64,000 nt of DNA, taken from the NCBI RefSeq assembly GCF_000372825.1, contig NZ_KB910516.1, positions 1,830,011-1,894,010 on the forward strand, read 5' to 3'. This stretch comes from Methylobacterium sp. 77. GTDB taxonomy: Bacteria > Pseudomonadota > Alphaproteobacteria > Rhizobiales > Beijerinckiaceae. Under the pieces are notes generated by a model. The model was not told where the DNA came from, searched no databases, and was given only the letters and a program-made list of their open reading frames with translations. A program made the position numbers and the translations under genes. Each line of letters begins with the position of its first letter. Position 1 is the first letter of the stretch. This document shows, piece by piece, positions 24,931-33,189 of the stretch.

Positions 24931-26541
24931 ATGGGCATGCCGAAGAACATTGTCGTCTTTTCGGACGGGACCGGCCAGGAGGGCGGGCTGCGCGAGGAGC
25001 AGCGCCTCAGCAACGTCTACAAACTCTATCGCGTCTGCCGGGTTGGCCCGGACAGCGGCATCGACCCGAAGGATCAGGTGGCGTTCTACGACCCCGGGTT
25101 GGGGACCGACGGCTCAGCCACCGGGTTGCTGAGCGCCTACCGAAGGCTGCAGAAGCTCCTGTCCTCGGTGACGGGCCTCGGCATCACGAAGAACATCGCC
25201 GACTGCTACGCCTTCATCATCGACCACTACGAGCCGGGCGACCGTATCTTCCTCGTGGGCTTCAGCCGAGGAGCCTACACGGCCCGTTGCGTGGCAAACG
25301 TGCTCTTCCTGTGTGGCGTCCCGACGATTGCGCCCGGGGGCGAGTGCAAGGCCCCAAGCCTTTGGGCGGCGGTTGGCCAATGGATGAAGGAGAAGCTTCC
25401 AGGCCGGAAGCACGCGCTCCCGCCGCCGGCCGAGGCACTACCCCCCGGCAGTTACCTTCCACGGTTTCGGAAGACGACCCGCGACATCGCCAACGAGGCG
25501 GTGATGGGAGTCTACGAGTATGGCGCCGGGTCCCCTCGGGGCGACTACGACCGGGAGCGCCAGGAGCTGGCGCGTCGGTTCCGGCACCGATACGGGTCAG
25601 GCGACGACCTGAGGTCGAACGTGGCTCCTCATTTCGTAGGCGTGTTCGACACCGTCGCATCCCTCGGATCGGTCGGCGTACGGCGTTGGGGCCTCGCGGC
25701 AGGGCTGTTCGCGCTGGCCGCCGTGCTCGCCGCCGGGCCGTCGGTCGTGCTCGACCTTGCATTCCATACGGGGTTCTGGAAGCCGTTCGCGGTCGTCGCG
25801 ATCCTCGGCGCGGCTTTCGTCCTGTGGCGCTGGCTTCCTACCACCATCAAGTTCATCGTGAACTCCCCCGTCAACGGCAAGACGCGCTTCAACCTCGCGC
25901 AATGGCGGTCCGGGAACTACGACAGGTTCCTCAGCGGCCACGTCGGCTACGGTCGGCACGCCCTGGCAATCGACGAGACCCGCGCCGACTTCCCCCGTGT
26001 CGAATGGGCGAAGAAGGACGCCATTCGCCAAAGGGTCGGCGACGAGCCCGATCCGCTGATCCAGATGTGGTTCGCAGGCAACCATTCCGACGTGGGCGGG
26101 AGTTATCCCGAGGTCGAAAGCCGGCTCTCCGACATCGCGCTGGACTGGATGGTCGAGGAGGCCACGACCATTCCGTATCCGCTCCTGGTCGACGGGATGG
26201 AACCGGGCAAGACGGGTACCGGGCGATTGCACCTGCACCCGGCCTTCGACGGCATGCAGCACTGCGAGGTCGCCGGGATGCGCGACACCATCGCGGGCAT
26301 CGTCCCCGGCTGGCTCCTGCCATTGGCCGGCAGGCTGGGCTGGGCGGTGAAGCCACGCTACGTGCCGCCCGGGGCGCCTGTCCATGAGACCGTCTACCGG
26401 CGCTTCCGGTTGGCCGAGGTGACGCAATGCACCGGCAGGGGCCCCTACCGACCGGAGGCGCTGGCCACCCACGGGGATTTCAACGACGGATCTCCGGCCG
26501 CCCCTGCACCCGCGCAGGCTTCGGCTCCGGGCACGCCCTAA
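24931..26541 (+). CDS. DUF2235 alpha/beta-hydrolase with membrane segments
   Basis: A 536-residue protein of the DUF2235 family (related to Tle1-type phospholipases). It begins with KNIVVFSDGTGQEGG, has the nucleophile elbow IFLVGFSRGAYTARC (Ser112) and the late IQMWFAGNHSDVGGSYPE block carrying Asp/His. Two hydrophobic segments (about residues 250-270 and 282-300) interrupt the domain, suggesting membrane attachment. It starts 35 nt after the TIR gene. Members include type VI secretion lipase effectors, but no VgrG, PAAR or immunity gene is here, so an intracellular membrane-damaging effector fits better. ATG 24931 was chosen (next ATG two codons later). Confidence 0.82.
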   Translation: MGMPKNIVVFSDGTGQEGGLREEQRLSNVYKLYRVCRVGPDSGIDPKDQVAFYDPGLGTDGSATGLLSAYRRLQKLLSSVTGLGITKNIADCYAFIIDHYEPGDRIFLVGFSRGAYTARCVANVLFLCGVPTIAPGGECKAPSLWAAVGQWMKEKLPGRKHALPPPAEALPPGSYLPRFRKTTRDIANEAVMGVYEYGAGSPRGDYDRERQELARRFRHRYGSGDDLRSNVAPHFVGVFDTVASLGSVGVRRWGLAAGLFALAAVLAAGPSVVLDLAFHTGFWKPFAVVAILGAAFVLWRWLPTTIKFIVNSPVNGKTRFNLAQWRSGNYDRFLSGHVGYGRHALAIDETRADFPRVEWAKKDAIRQRVGDEPDPLIQMWFAGNHSDVGGSYPEVESRLSDIALDWMVEEATTIPYPLLVDGMEPGKTGTGRLHLHPAFDGMQHCEVAGMRDTIAGIVPGWLLPLAGRLGWAVKPRYVPPGAPVHETVYRRFRLAEVTQCTGRGPYRPEALATHGDFNDGSPAAPAPAQASAPGTP

Positions 26542-26598
26542 CCATCATCCTTTCACATGCAGGCCTCCGCCGAGGCCGACCGGACAACGAGGTCTCGG

Positions 26599-28602
26599 AT
26601 GAAGCTCGACAGTTTCAGGGTCACGAATTTTCGCAGCGTCGAGGATTCCGGCGAGATCACCCTCGGCGACATGGCCTGCCTCGTCGGCAAGAACGAGGCA
26701 GGCAAGACGGCACTGCTTCACGCGCTCGCCGGCCTGAAACCTCATGCGTCGACGCCTATCACGTTCGACCGTGAGCGGGACTACCCGCGGCGTTACCTGA
26801 ACGAATACGAGAGGCGTCACGCGGACGACGACGCCATGGTCATCGCGACCCGGTGGACCTTGTCCGACGCCGAGATGAACGACCTCGCCGCATCTTTCGG
26901 GCCCGGCTGCCTCGCGTCGTCCCAGGTGACCCTCAGCCGGCGCTACGGTGGCGGGATCGGAGTGACCGTGCACCTCGACGAGGCCGCCTGCATGGCCTTC
27001 CTCACCGACAGGCATGGGCTAACCGAGGATGAGCGACGCGCCTTTGCGGCCTCCGGTTCGGCGGCAGCGGTCCGGAAGGCCCTGGAGGGCCTGGAGGAAA
27101 TATCCGCAGCCCAACAGGCGCTACTGGATGCCCTGGAAGCCTTGCCAGGCAAATCGGTGCTCAACGCTATTGCGAGCCACGTTCGCTCGGCCTGCCCAAG
27201 CTTCATGTACTTCTCGCACTACGACCGCATGGCCGGCCAGATCCGCGTCGACGACATCGAGAGGGACGAGGATGGCGGCGTCCATCGATTTGGTCGCCGC
27301 CCGCATAGGTCGAGCGAGCCTCTCGAAGTCCCCGAGCTGGTTTTCCTCGATTTCCTGGAGTTCGCCGGGACCTCGGTCGAGGAGATCCGCGAGTCGAAGA
27401 CCTACGAGTCGCTGAACGCGAAATGCGAATCCGCGTCGAACGCGATCACCGACCAACTGCGGGAATACTGGACCCAGAACCCGTTCCTGGAGATCGAGGT
27501 CAGGGTCACAAAGGCGGAGCCGAACGACCCCGCGCCGTTTGACGAGGGCGTGATCGCGCGCGCCCGCGTCAAAAACATCCTGCATCGCGTCTCGGTCCCC
27601 TTCTCGGAGCGGAGCGCCGGTTTCATCTGGTTCTTCTCGTTCCTGGTGAAGTTCGCCCAGGTCAGCAAGCAGGGCGGCAGCCTGGTGCTCCTGCTCGACG
27701 AGCCAGGGCTGACCCTTCACGGAAAGGCCCAGGCCGACCTGTTGAGGTACTTCGGCGACAAGCTGGTGCCCCACCACCAGGTGGTGTTCTCGACCCATTC
27801 GCCGTTCATGGTTCCACCCGACGACCTGACGCTCTCGCGCATCGTCGAGGACCAGATCGAACAGCGGCCGAACGGCTTCCCGACGACGAAGGGCACCAAG
27901 GTGCGCGATGACGTCCTGGCGACCGATCCGGACACGCTGTTCCCGCTCCAGGCGGCGCTGGGCTACGACGTGACCCAGGCCCTGTTTATCGGCAAGCACA
28001 CCTTGCTGGTCGAGGGGCCCGGCGACCTCGTCTTCCTCAATGCGCTCTCGGCCCAGTTGAAGCGCCGCAAGCGTATCGCGCTCGATCCGCGCTGGACGAT
28101 CTGCCCGGCCGGCGGCCTCGACAAGATCCAGTCGTTCGTCTCGCTGTTCAAGGGCGCGAAGCTGCACATCGCGGTGATGTCCGACAGGGCTCAGGGCGAC
28201 AAGCGCAAGCTGGAGCAACTCCGGGCCGCAGGTGCGATCCCCGAGAACCGCATCATGAACTACCCCGACGTGCTCGGCCTGCCAGAGGGGGATGTCGAGG
28301 ACATCTTCGACCCGGAAGTCTACCTCGCCATTGTCAACGGAGCCTACGGCCTGAAGGGCCGCGGTGTGCTGACGACCGCCAAGCTCGACAAGGAGGCGGG
28401 GGGTATTGTGCGACTGGTCAAGCGGGTGGAGGCGGCCTTCAAGCTGCTGCCTCCCGACACGCCAGAGTTCGATCACTTCACGCCGGCGGACTGGCTTATT
28501 CGCAATCCCGCCGTTCTGGACGAAAAGACCCCCGCCATCGAGGCCACCCTGGACAATGCGGAGAAGGTGATCCGGGCGATCAACGGCGCCCTGCCTACGT
28601 AG
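26599..28602 (+). CDS. OLD-family ATPase with TOPRIM domain
   Basis: A 667-residue protein. The N-terminal SMC-like ATPase has Walker A GKNEAGKT (30-37) and Walker B SLVLLLDEPGLTLH (Asp367, Glu368). The C-terminal third is TOPRIM-like: HTLLVEGPGDLVFL (Glu472) and VMSDRAQGD (Asp529). The second acidic residue of the usual DxD is Ala, with another Asp five residues on, so nuclease competence is open. OLD nucleases act in phage exclusion and are parts of Gabija and PARIS-like systems; no UvrD-like partner follows here. ATG 26599 has GAGG upstream, better than ATG 26557. Confidence 0.85.
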   Translation: MKLDSFRVTNFRSVEDSGEITLGDMACLVGKNEAGKTALLHALAGLKPHASTPITFDRERDYPRRYLNEYERRHADDDAMVIATRWTLSDAEMNDLAASFGPGCLASSQVTLSRRYGGGIGVTVHLDEAACMAFLTDRHGLTEDERRAFAASGSAAAVRKALEGLEEISAAQQALLDALEALPGKSVLNAIASHVRSACPSFMYFSHYDRMAGQIRVDDIERDEDGGVHRFGRRPHRSSEPLEVPELVFLDFLEFAGTSVEEIRESKTYESLNAKCESASNAITDQLREYWTQNPFLEIEVRVTKAEPNDPAPFDEGVIARARVKNILHRVSVPFSERSAGFIWFFSFLVKFAQVSKQGGSLVLLLDEPGLTLHGKAQADLLRYFGDKLVPHHQVVFSTHSPFMVPPDDLTLSRIVEDQIEQRPNGFPTTKGTKVRDDVLATDPDTLFPLQAALGYDVTQALFIGKHTLLVEGPGDLVFLNALSAQLKRRKRIALDPRWTICPAGGLDKIQSFVSLFKGAKLHIAVMSDRAQGDKRKLEQLRAAGAIPENRIMNYPDVLGLPEGDVEDIFDPEVYLAIVNGAYGLKGRGVLTTAKLDKEAGGIVRLVKRVEAAFKLLPPDTPEFDHFTPADWLIRNPAVLDEKTPAIEATLDNAEKVIRAINGALPT

Positions 28603-28759
28603 TCCACCCCTACCGTCCGTGGCATCCCTTCGCGGACGGCGGGTGCATGAACCGCCTCTATCGCGGGAGACGGGTTTTCCCCACTCCACCATCGGCGGGA
28701 CCTCATCGAATTGTGGCTTCGCACCCAAGCGTAGCCGCTATACGGAACCGGCCAAACGT

Positions 28760-28774
28760 GTTCTGCTTTTGTTC
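28760..28774 (+). promoter_or_regulatory. LexA (SOS) box of umuDC
   Basis: GTTC-TGCTTTT-GTTC, an exact match to the alphaproteobacterial LexA consensus GTTC-N7-GTTC, 22 bp before the umuD start. It makes umuDC a likely DNA-damage-induced operon. Confidence 0.85.
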
Positions 28775-28795
28775 CTGGACTCTTGGAGGAGCACC

Positions 28796-29224
28796 ATGCA
28801 GATCACTGGCATAAACATCGGCTTTTCCATGCCGGTGTCCCTTCTCGCCAAGCCTGTCCAGGCCGGCTTCCCGAGTCCGGCCGACGACTTCATCGAGGAA
28901 GAGATCGACCTCCAGCGCCTACTGATCGTCAACCGCCCGGCCACCTTCCTGGTCCGGGTCGCCGGCGACAGCATGATCCTAGCCCGCCTGTTCGACGGCG
29001 ACCTCGCCGTCGTCGACCGCTCGCTCACCCCGCGCAACGGCGACATCGTCGTTGTCGACATCGACGGCGAGCGATCCTTCAAGGTCTGGAAGCGCCAAGG
29101 GCCGCGCATCTCGCTGCACTTCGCCAACCCTCGCTTCCCCGAGTTCCAACTCTCCCCCGACGCTGTCATTGAGGTCTGGGGCGTCGTCTCCGGGTCCGTC
29201 TGTGCGAAGCGCCGCTGCGAATGA
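28796..29224 (+). CDS. umuD: Error-prone polymerase V accessory protein UmuD
   Basis: A 142-residue LexA/UmuD-type S24 protease. Self-cleavage would be at Ala23-Gly24 (PVQAGFPSPADDF); the catalytic Ser59 is in RVAGDSMILARLF and Lys96 in GERSFKVWKR. RecA filaments would trigger cleavage to UmuD', which joins UmuC. ATG 28796 follows a strong GGAGGAG and sits just behind an SOS box. Its stop overlaps umuC (ATGA). Confidence 0.93.
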   Translation: MQITGINIGFSMPVSLLAKPVQAGFPSPADDFIEEEIDLQRLLIVNRPATFLVRVAGDSMILARLFDGDLAVVDRSLTPRNGDIVVVDIDGERSFKVWKRQGPRISLHFANPRFPEFQLSPDAVIEVWGVVSGSVCAKRRCE

Positions 29225-30510
29225 GCGCCCGGGCCTACGCGCTCTCCGACGGCAACTCGTTCTACTGCTCGTGCGAGCGGGTCTTCGATGCTCGGCTGGC
29301 GAAGGTGCCGGTGATCGTGCTGTCCAACAACGATGGCTGCGCGATTGCCCGGACCAACGAGGCCAAGGCGCTCGGCATCCGGATGGGCGAGCCCTGGTTC
29401 AAGATCCGGGACATGTGCCGGCAGCAGGGTGTCCAAGTCTACTCCTCGAACTACGCCCTTTATGGAGACATGTCGGCCCGGGTGAACGCGGTCTACCGGG
29501 ACTTCTCGCCCCGCATCGAGATTTACTCCATCGACGAGAGTTTTCTCGACATCTCCGACGTGCGCAACCAGGACCGGGCGTCCTTATGCAGGGACATGCG
29601 GGCGACCGTACGGGCCTGGACGGGCATCCCCACCTGCGTCGGCATCGGGTCGACCAAGACGTTGGCCAAGCTCGCCAACCACATCGCCAAGAAGGTACCC
29701 GAGCTCGAAGGGGTCTGCGACCTGACCGACCCGGAGCAGTACGACCACTGGATCATCCGCATCCCGGTGGGCGACATCTGGGGTGTGGGGCCGGCAAACG
29801 CCCGGCGCCTGGAAGCCCTGGGATGCGACAGCGCCGCCGATGTCCGCGACTTCGACCCACGCGTCGCCCGCAAGGCCATGACAGTCGTGGGCGAGCGCCT
29901 CGTCCACGAGCTGCGGGGTATGGCCTGCCTAGACCTGGAGACGGTAGCCGCCACCCGTAAGGGATGCGCCGTCACCCGGTCGTTCTCCGAGCGCGTCGAG
30001 GATCGCGCCACCATGGAGCAGGCCGTCGCCACCCATGCCTCCAGACTCGGCGAGAAGCTCCGCCGCGAGGGGTTGGCGACCAACCACGTGACGGTCTTCT
30101 TCCACACCTCGGAGCATGACCGCGACCGGCCTCAACGCTCGGTCTCGACCGTCGTGACGCTCCCCGAGGCGACCAGCGACACTCTCGCCCTGGTGAAGGC
30201 CGCCACCCACGGCGTCCGGAAGACCAGGCGGGACGGGTTCCGCTATTCCAAGGCCGGGGTGGTCACCACCGACCTGATGCCGCTGGCCGCATCGCAGCGT
30301 GCGATGCCGGGCTTGGGCCAACTCGACCGCGAGATGGGAGCCGCCCTGATGGAGGCGCTCGACGCCTGCAATCGCCGCTTCGGACGAGGCGCCGTCGTCC
30401 CGGGCGCCGCCGGGTTCGCCCCGAACCGCGAATGGTCGACCAAGTTCAAGATGCGGTCGCCCCGTTACACGACCCGCCTCGACGAGATTCCGATAGTCGC
30501 CGCGGCCTGA
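29221..30510 (+). CDS. umuC: Y-family DNA polymerase V catalytic subunit UmuC
   Basis: A 429-residue Y-family polymerase, full length. The palm motifs are YALSDGNSFYCSCERVF (first metal-binding Asp) and IEIYSIDESFLDIS (the DE pair); SNNDGCAIARTNEAKALGI is typical of UmuC. The C terminus holds the little-finger and UmuC-specific domains. With UmuD' it performs mutagenic lesion bypass. Alphaproteobacterial chromosomes normally use imuA-imuB-dnaE2, and umuDC is usual on mobile elements, so this pair supports an acquired island. Confidence 0.94.
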   Translation: MSARAYALSDGNSFYCSCERVFDARLAKVPVIVLSNNDGCAIARTNEAKALGIRMGEPWFKIRDMCRQQGVQVYSSNYALYGDMSARVNAVYRDFSPRIEIYSIDESFLDISDVRNQDRASLCRDMRATVRAWTGIPTCVGIGSTKTLAKLANHIAKKVPELEGVCDLTDPEQYDHWIIRIPVGDIWGVGPANARRLEALGCDSAADVRDFDPRVARKAMTVVGERLVHELRGMACLDLETVAATRKGCAVTRSFSERVEDRATMEQAVATHASRLGEKLRREGLATNHVTVFFHTSEHDRDRPQRSVSTVVTLPEATSDTLALVKAATHGVRKTRRDGFRYSKAGVVTTDLMPLAASQRAMPGLGQLDREMGAALMEALDACNRRFGRGAVVPGAAGFAPNREWSTKFKMRSPRYTTRLDEIPIVAAA

Positions 30511-30664
30511 CAAGCTTCTCACGCCCCTTGCGTTCGGGGACCGGCCAGGCGATCACGCGGAAGCTTCAAGGATAGTAACGATGAAACGCATGGCGCCGCC
30601 CCCGACCGACTAATCCCGGAGAGCGATGCCGCGCGCGAAGCCTCCGCAATTGCGAGAGGCTAAA

Positions 30665-31207
30665 ATGCCAAAGGTACATTTTACGGCCGACAGCCACGTT
30701 GGCCATCAAGCTCTCATCCTCAGCCCGAGGATGCAGACCCAGCGACCGTTCGCTTCGCTTCACGAGCACGACGAGACCCTGGTCGAACGTTGGAACGCCG
30801 TCGTCCACCCGGATGACACGGTCTGGCACCTGGGCGACTTCGCATACCGGTGCACCGAGACTTATGCGCTCGCGATTTTCCTACGCCTTAACGGTCGCAA
30901 GCTCCTGATCCGTGGCAACCACGAGCGGATCGGTGAACGCCTCCCCTGGGCCGAGCCCGTCCGGGACGTGGCGATGATCGCCCTGCCGGACCCGGCGGGC
31001 GTGATGCGCTCCATATGGCTGAGCCATTACCCTCATGTGAGCTACCCTCGCTCCCACCGGGGTGGCCTTCACCTGCATGGGCATTCCCATGGTTCGGTCC
31101 CGGGCACGGCGACGCGTGCCGATGTCGGCGTGGATTGCTGGGACTGGGCCCCGGTGACGTTGGACCGGATCCTGGCGCGCTTGGCGACGAACGGAGCGGG
31201 GTCATGA
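30665..31207 (+). CDS. Calcineurin-like metallophosphoesterase, short form
   Basis: A 180-residue phosphoesterase with metal-binding motifs in order: FTADSHVGH, DTVWHLGDFAY, LLIRGNHERIG, IWLSHYPHV and HLHGHSHG. The small size suits the YfcE/ligase-associated type often found on plasmids and phages. The ATG at 30665 (AGAGG upstream) brings the first motif to residue 7, as usual; ATG 30626 is also possible. The next phosphoesterase gene overlaps its stop. Confidence 0.85.
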   Translation: MPKVHFTADSHVGHQALILSPRMQTQRPFASLHEHDETLVERWNAVVHPDDTVWHLGDFAYRCTETYALAIFLRLNGRKLLIRGNHERIGERLPWAEPVRDVAMIALPDPAGVMRSIWLSHYPHVSYPRSHRGGLHLHGHSHGSVPGTATRADVGVDCWDWAPVTLDRILARLATNGAGS

Positions 31208-32022
31208 CTGCCCCTGGCCTTCGCCTATGGGTGTTCTCGGACCTGCATCAGGACTGGAAGGAGAATGCTTGGGACCCTGCCGCGCATGCGCCGGCGGGTG
31301 GTTTCGACGTGGCCGTCGTGGCCGGTGACGTGCACATGCCCCTGGTTCGGGCGCTGGACTGGCTCGGCGACCACTTGTCCGGCGTGCCGGTGGTCTACGT
31401 GCCAGGCAATCACGATTTTTGGTGGGACCGGGGTGAGGAACGCTACACGATTCACGACCAGTTGACCCGGGGGCGTGAGCGGGCGGACGCGCTCGGCATC
31501 CATCTCCTGCTCGACGACGCGGTCATCATCGACGGCGTTCGGTTCGCCGGCGGTACCCTATGGACGGACTTCCGCCTGGGGTCGTTCAACCTGAACCACG
31601 GTATCCGGACCGCCCAGGGGCGTGGTGGGATGGTCGATTACCGCCGGATCCGCACGGGTCCGAGGTCGCGCAATCGCATCAAGCCCGAGGAGGTGCTTGC
31701 GATGCACCGGGTCACCCGTGGCTTTATCGAGAACACCCTGGCCGTCAGCCACCCCGGTCCCACGGTGGTGGTGACCCATCACGCCCCGCACCCGGCGAGC
31801 CTTCCACGGAGCGACGCGGACCTACGGTGGTGCGATGCTTCCGACCTGACTGACGTCATCCTGGACCAAGGACCGGACGTCTGGGTCCACGGTCATGTCC
31901 ATTATGCCTCCGATTACCGGGTGGGCCGGACGCGGGTGGTCTGCAACGCAAGGGGGCATTCAGATGAGCGAACCAGGTTCAGACATGGGCTCGTTGTTGA
32001 GGTCGCCCATTACATTCCTTGA
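31204..32022 (+). CDS. Calcineurin-like metallophosphoesterase
   Basis: A 272-residue metallophosphoesterase: WVFSDLHQDWKE, VAVVAGDVHMPL, VYVPGNHDFWWDR, VVVTHHAPHPASL and VWVHGHVHYASDY line up as the five metal and substrate motifs. Substrate unknown; nucleotides, nucleic acid ends and phosphoproteins are all possible in the family. ATG 31204 overlaps the stop of the short phosphoesterase (ATGA), so the two act in one operon. Confidence 0.87.
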   Translation: MTAPGLRLWVFSDLHQDWKENAWDPAAHAPAGGFDVAVVAGDVHMPLVRALDWLGDHLSGVPVVYVPGNHDFWWDRGEERYTIHDQLTRGRERADALGIHLLLDDAVIIDGVRFAGGTLWTDFRLGSFNLNHGIRTAQGRGGMVDYRRIRTGPRSRNRIKPEEVLAMHRVTRGFIENTLAVSHPGPTVVVTHHAPHPASLPRSDADLRWCDASDLTDVILDQGPDVWVHGHVHYASDYRVGRTRVVCNARGHSDERTRFRHGLVVEVAHYIP

Positions 32023-32337
32023 CCAGCCCCCTCGACGGATCCCAGGACAGGCCACAGTAGCCTCTCAGTCGGCTCGGTCCAAAATAACGGTCAGGTCACG
32101 GCATTCCGGACCTAAAAAATTCCCGAACGGGATACGGGCCTTGCGTTAACCGGGAGGCGCGGGGGGGGCTGTATCAAGGTGACCCAAACGGCCTGTCGAC
32201 CCGGGGGCGCCCAGGCATTTTGCCGCCAGCGACCCTCGGAATAGGTAATTTGCCGTCCGCCCAGGCGTTTTGCCGCCCGCCCGCCTCCCGACAGGCGTTT
32301 TGCCACCACCGCCCCGGCCGGGCCGTTAACGCTTGGG
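32023..32337. other. Convergent intergenic region with phased repeats
   Basis: It separates the plus-strand phosphoesterases from the minus-strand unknown genes. No gene is supported; the second half carries the four-copy repeat array described separately. Confidence 0.5.
32211..32310. repeat. Four phased 20-bp repeats (GGCnnTTTGCC dyads)
   Basis: Units begin at 32211, 32241, 32261 and 32291. Aligned, they read CCAGGCATTTTGCCGCCAGC, ATAGGTAATTTGCCGTCCGC, CCAGGCGTTTTGCCGCCCGC and ACAGGCGTTTTGCCACCACC. Each has a GGC...GCC or GGT...GCC dyad around a T-rich centre. Start-to-start distances are 30, 20 and 30 bp, close to whole helical turns, which suits an array of protein-binding sites (iteron-, partition- or operator-like). 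Confidence 0.6.
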
Positions 32338-32628
32338 CTACATAAGGTCCACGTTCGCGCATCCCTCCGGGTCCTGGCACCGGCCGAGGCGGACCAGCCC
32401 AGTCGAGTAGCAGTACGCCCATCCCGCCGCCGCATCGAAAGCCTGGACGGTCGACGTCGTTAGGCCCGTCCCGTCGGGGAACTTGTCATGCCCGTAGACC
32501 GTCCCGGTGAGCACGGTGCCATCCGCGGACCGGTTGTCGGGCTGTATGATCCAGTCGTGAAACAGGGGACGGTCGCCGAGCTCAGTCAGGTCGAAGCGGC
32601 TGCCTGGGTACCGGTTTCGCTGTGCCAT
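32338..32628 (-). CDS. Accessory protein of unknown function (96 aa)
   Basis: A 96-residue soluble protein with GSRFDLTELGDRPLFHDWII and VYGHDKFPDGT as its most patterned stretches; the end is rich in Cys (CYSTGLVRLGRCQDPEGC). No named domain is recognised. It begins inside the 3' end of the next gene upstream (overlap with 32586-32945), typical of compact phage or plasmid operons. ATG 32628 is preferred to the frame start at 32685. Confidence 0.65.
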   Translation of the reverse strand: MAQRNRYPGSRFDLTELGDRPLFHDWIIQPDNRSADGTVLTGTVYGHDKFPDGTGLTTSTVQAFDAAAGWAYCYSTGLVRLGRCQDPEGCANVDLM

Positions 32629-32945
32629 GCCCTGCCGTCCTCGTCGAAGAAAATTGAGGCGGCTGCCACGACGGGCCGACCGCATTCGTCAGTGAAATGA
32701 CCGGCAAGGAACGGCCGGTAATAGAATCTGACGGCCCTCGCGGGGACGCCTGCATGCGGGACGAGGGTGCCCTTGATCCACGCGTGAACCTCGCGATTGC
32801 CGGTGGGGATAACCCGGGCCCGCGACCCTGGCCGGACGACCATCACGGCGTCGGCCAGGGTTACGGTTTGGGCGTGGGCGACGACGCGGCCGCGTTCACG
32901 GACGGACCAGCAGCCGCGGGTCAGATTCCGGTAGACGTCTGTCAT
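32586..32945 (-). CDS. Accessory protein of unknown function (119 aa)
   Basis: A 119-residue protein beginning TDVYRNLTRGCWSVRERGRV followed by VAHAQTVTLADAVMVVRPGS. This RNL-RGCWSVR head resembles small unnamed proteins carried by Rhizobiales phages and mobile elements; no function is known. It has no membrane segment. It is coupled to its neighbours by overlaps on both sides. Confidence 0.68.
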   Translation of the reverse strand: MTDVYRNLTRGCWSVRERGRVVAHAQTVTLADAVMVVRPGSRARVIPTGNREVHAWIKGTLVPHAGVPARAVRFYYRPFLAGHFTDECGRPVVAAASIFFDEDGRAWHSETGTQAAAST

Positions 32946-33178
32946 CGCGCTTCAAGGCGATCCTCAGGGATCGGGATGAGGCGGCCGCATGCCACGACGG
33001 CCGCGTTGGCGGCGGCGAGGCCCTCAGACAAGGTGACCTGGCGTGTCGCGACACAGCGGGCCATATGTCCGACGTACTCATCAAGCACGACCCCGACGCG
33101 GTGATCGACCGTGCCGGCGAGGCGATGGGCTCGGATGGACGAGCGGAGGTAGTCCCAGACGGGGGCGTGCGTGGTCAT
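32942..33178 (-). CDS. Small accessory protein (78 aa)
   Basis: A 78-residue, mostly helical protein (VWDYLRSSIRAHRLAGTVDH ... MARCVATRQVTLSEGLAAAN). ATG 33178 has AGAGGGTG upstream and begins 11 nt after the AAA ATPase stop. Its stop overlaps the next gene by 4 nt. Not recognised. Confidence 0.6.
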   Translation of the reverse strand: MTTHAPVWDYLRSSIRAHRLAGTVDHRVGVVLDEYVGHMARCVATRQVTLSEGLAAANAAVVACGRLIPIPEDRLEAR

Positions 33179-33189
33179 CGTCACCCTCT

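Noticed and set aside
27121..28728. 535-codon minus-strand open frame antisense to the OLD gene
   Set aside because: Shadow frame; no domain, and the plus-strand frame has Walker and TOPRIM motifs.
32211..32310. CRISPR array
   Set aside because: Units are only 20 bp, directly adjacent or 10 bp apart, imperfect, and there are no spacers or cas genes.
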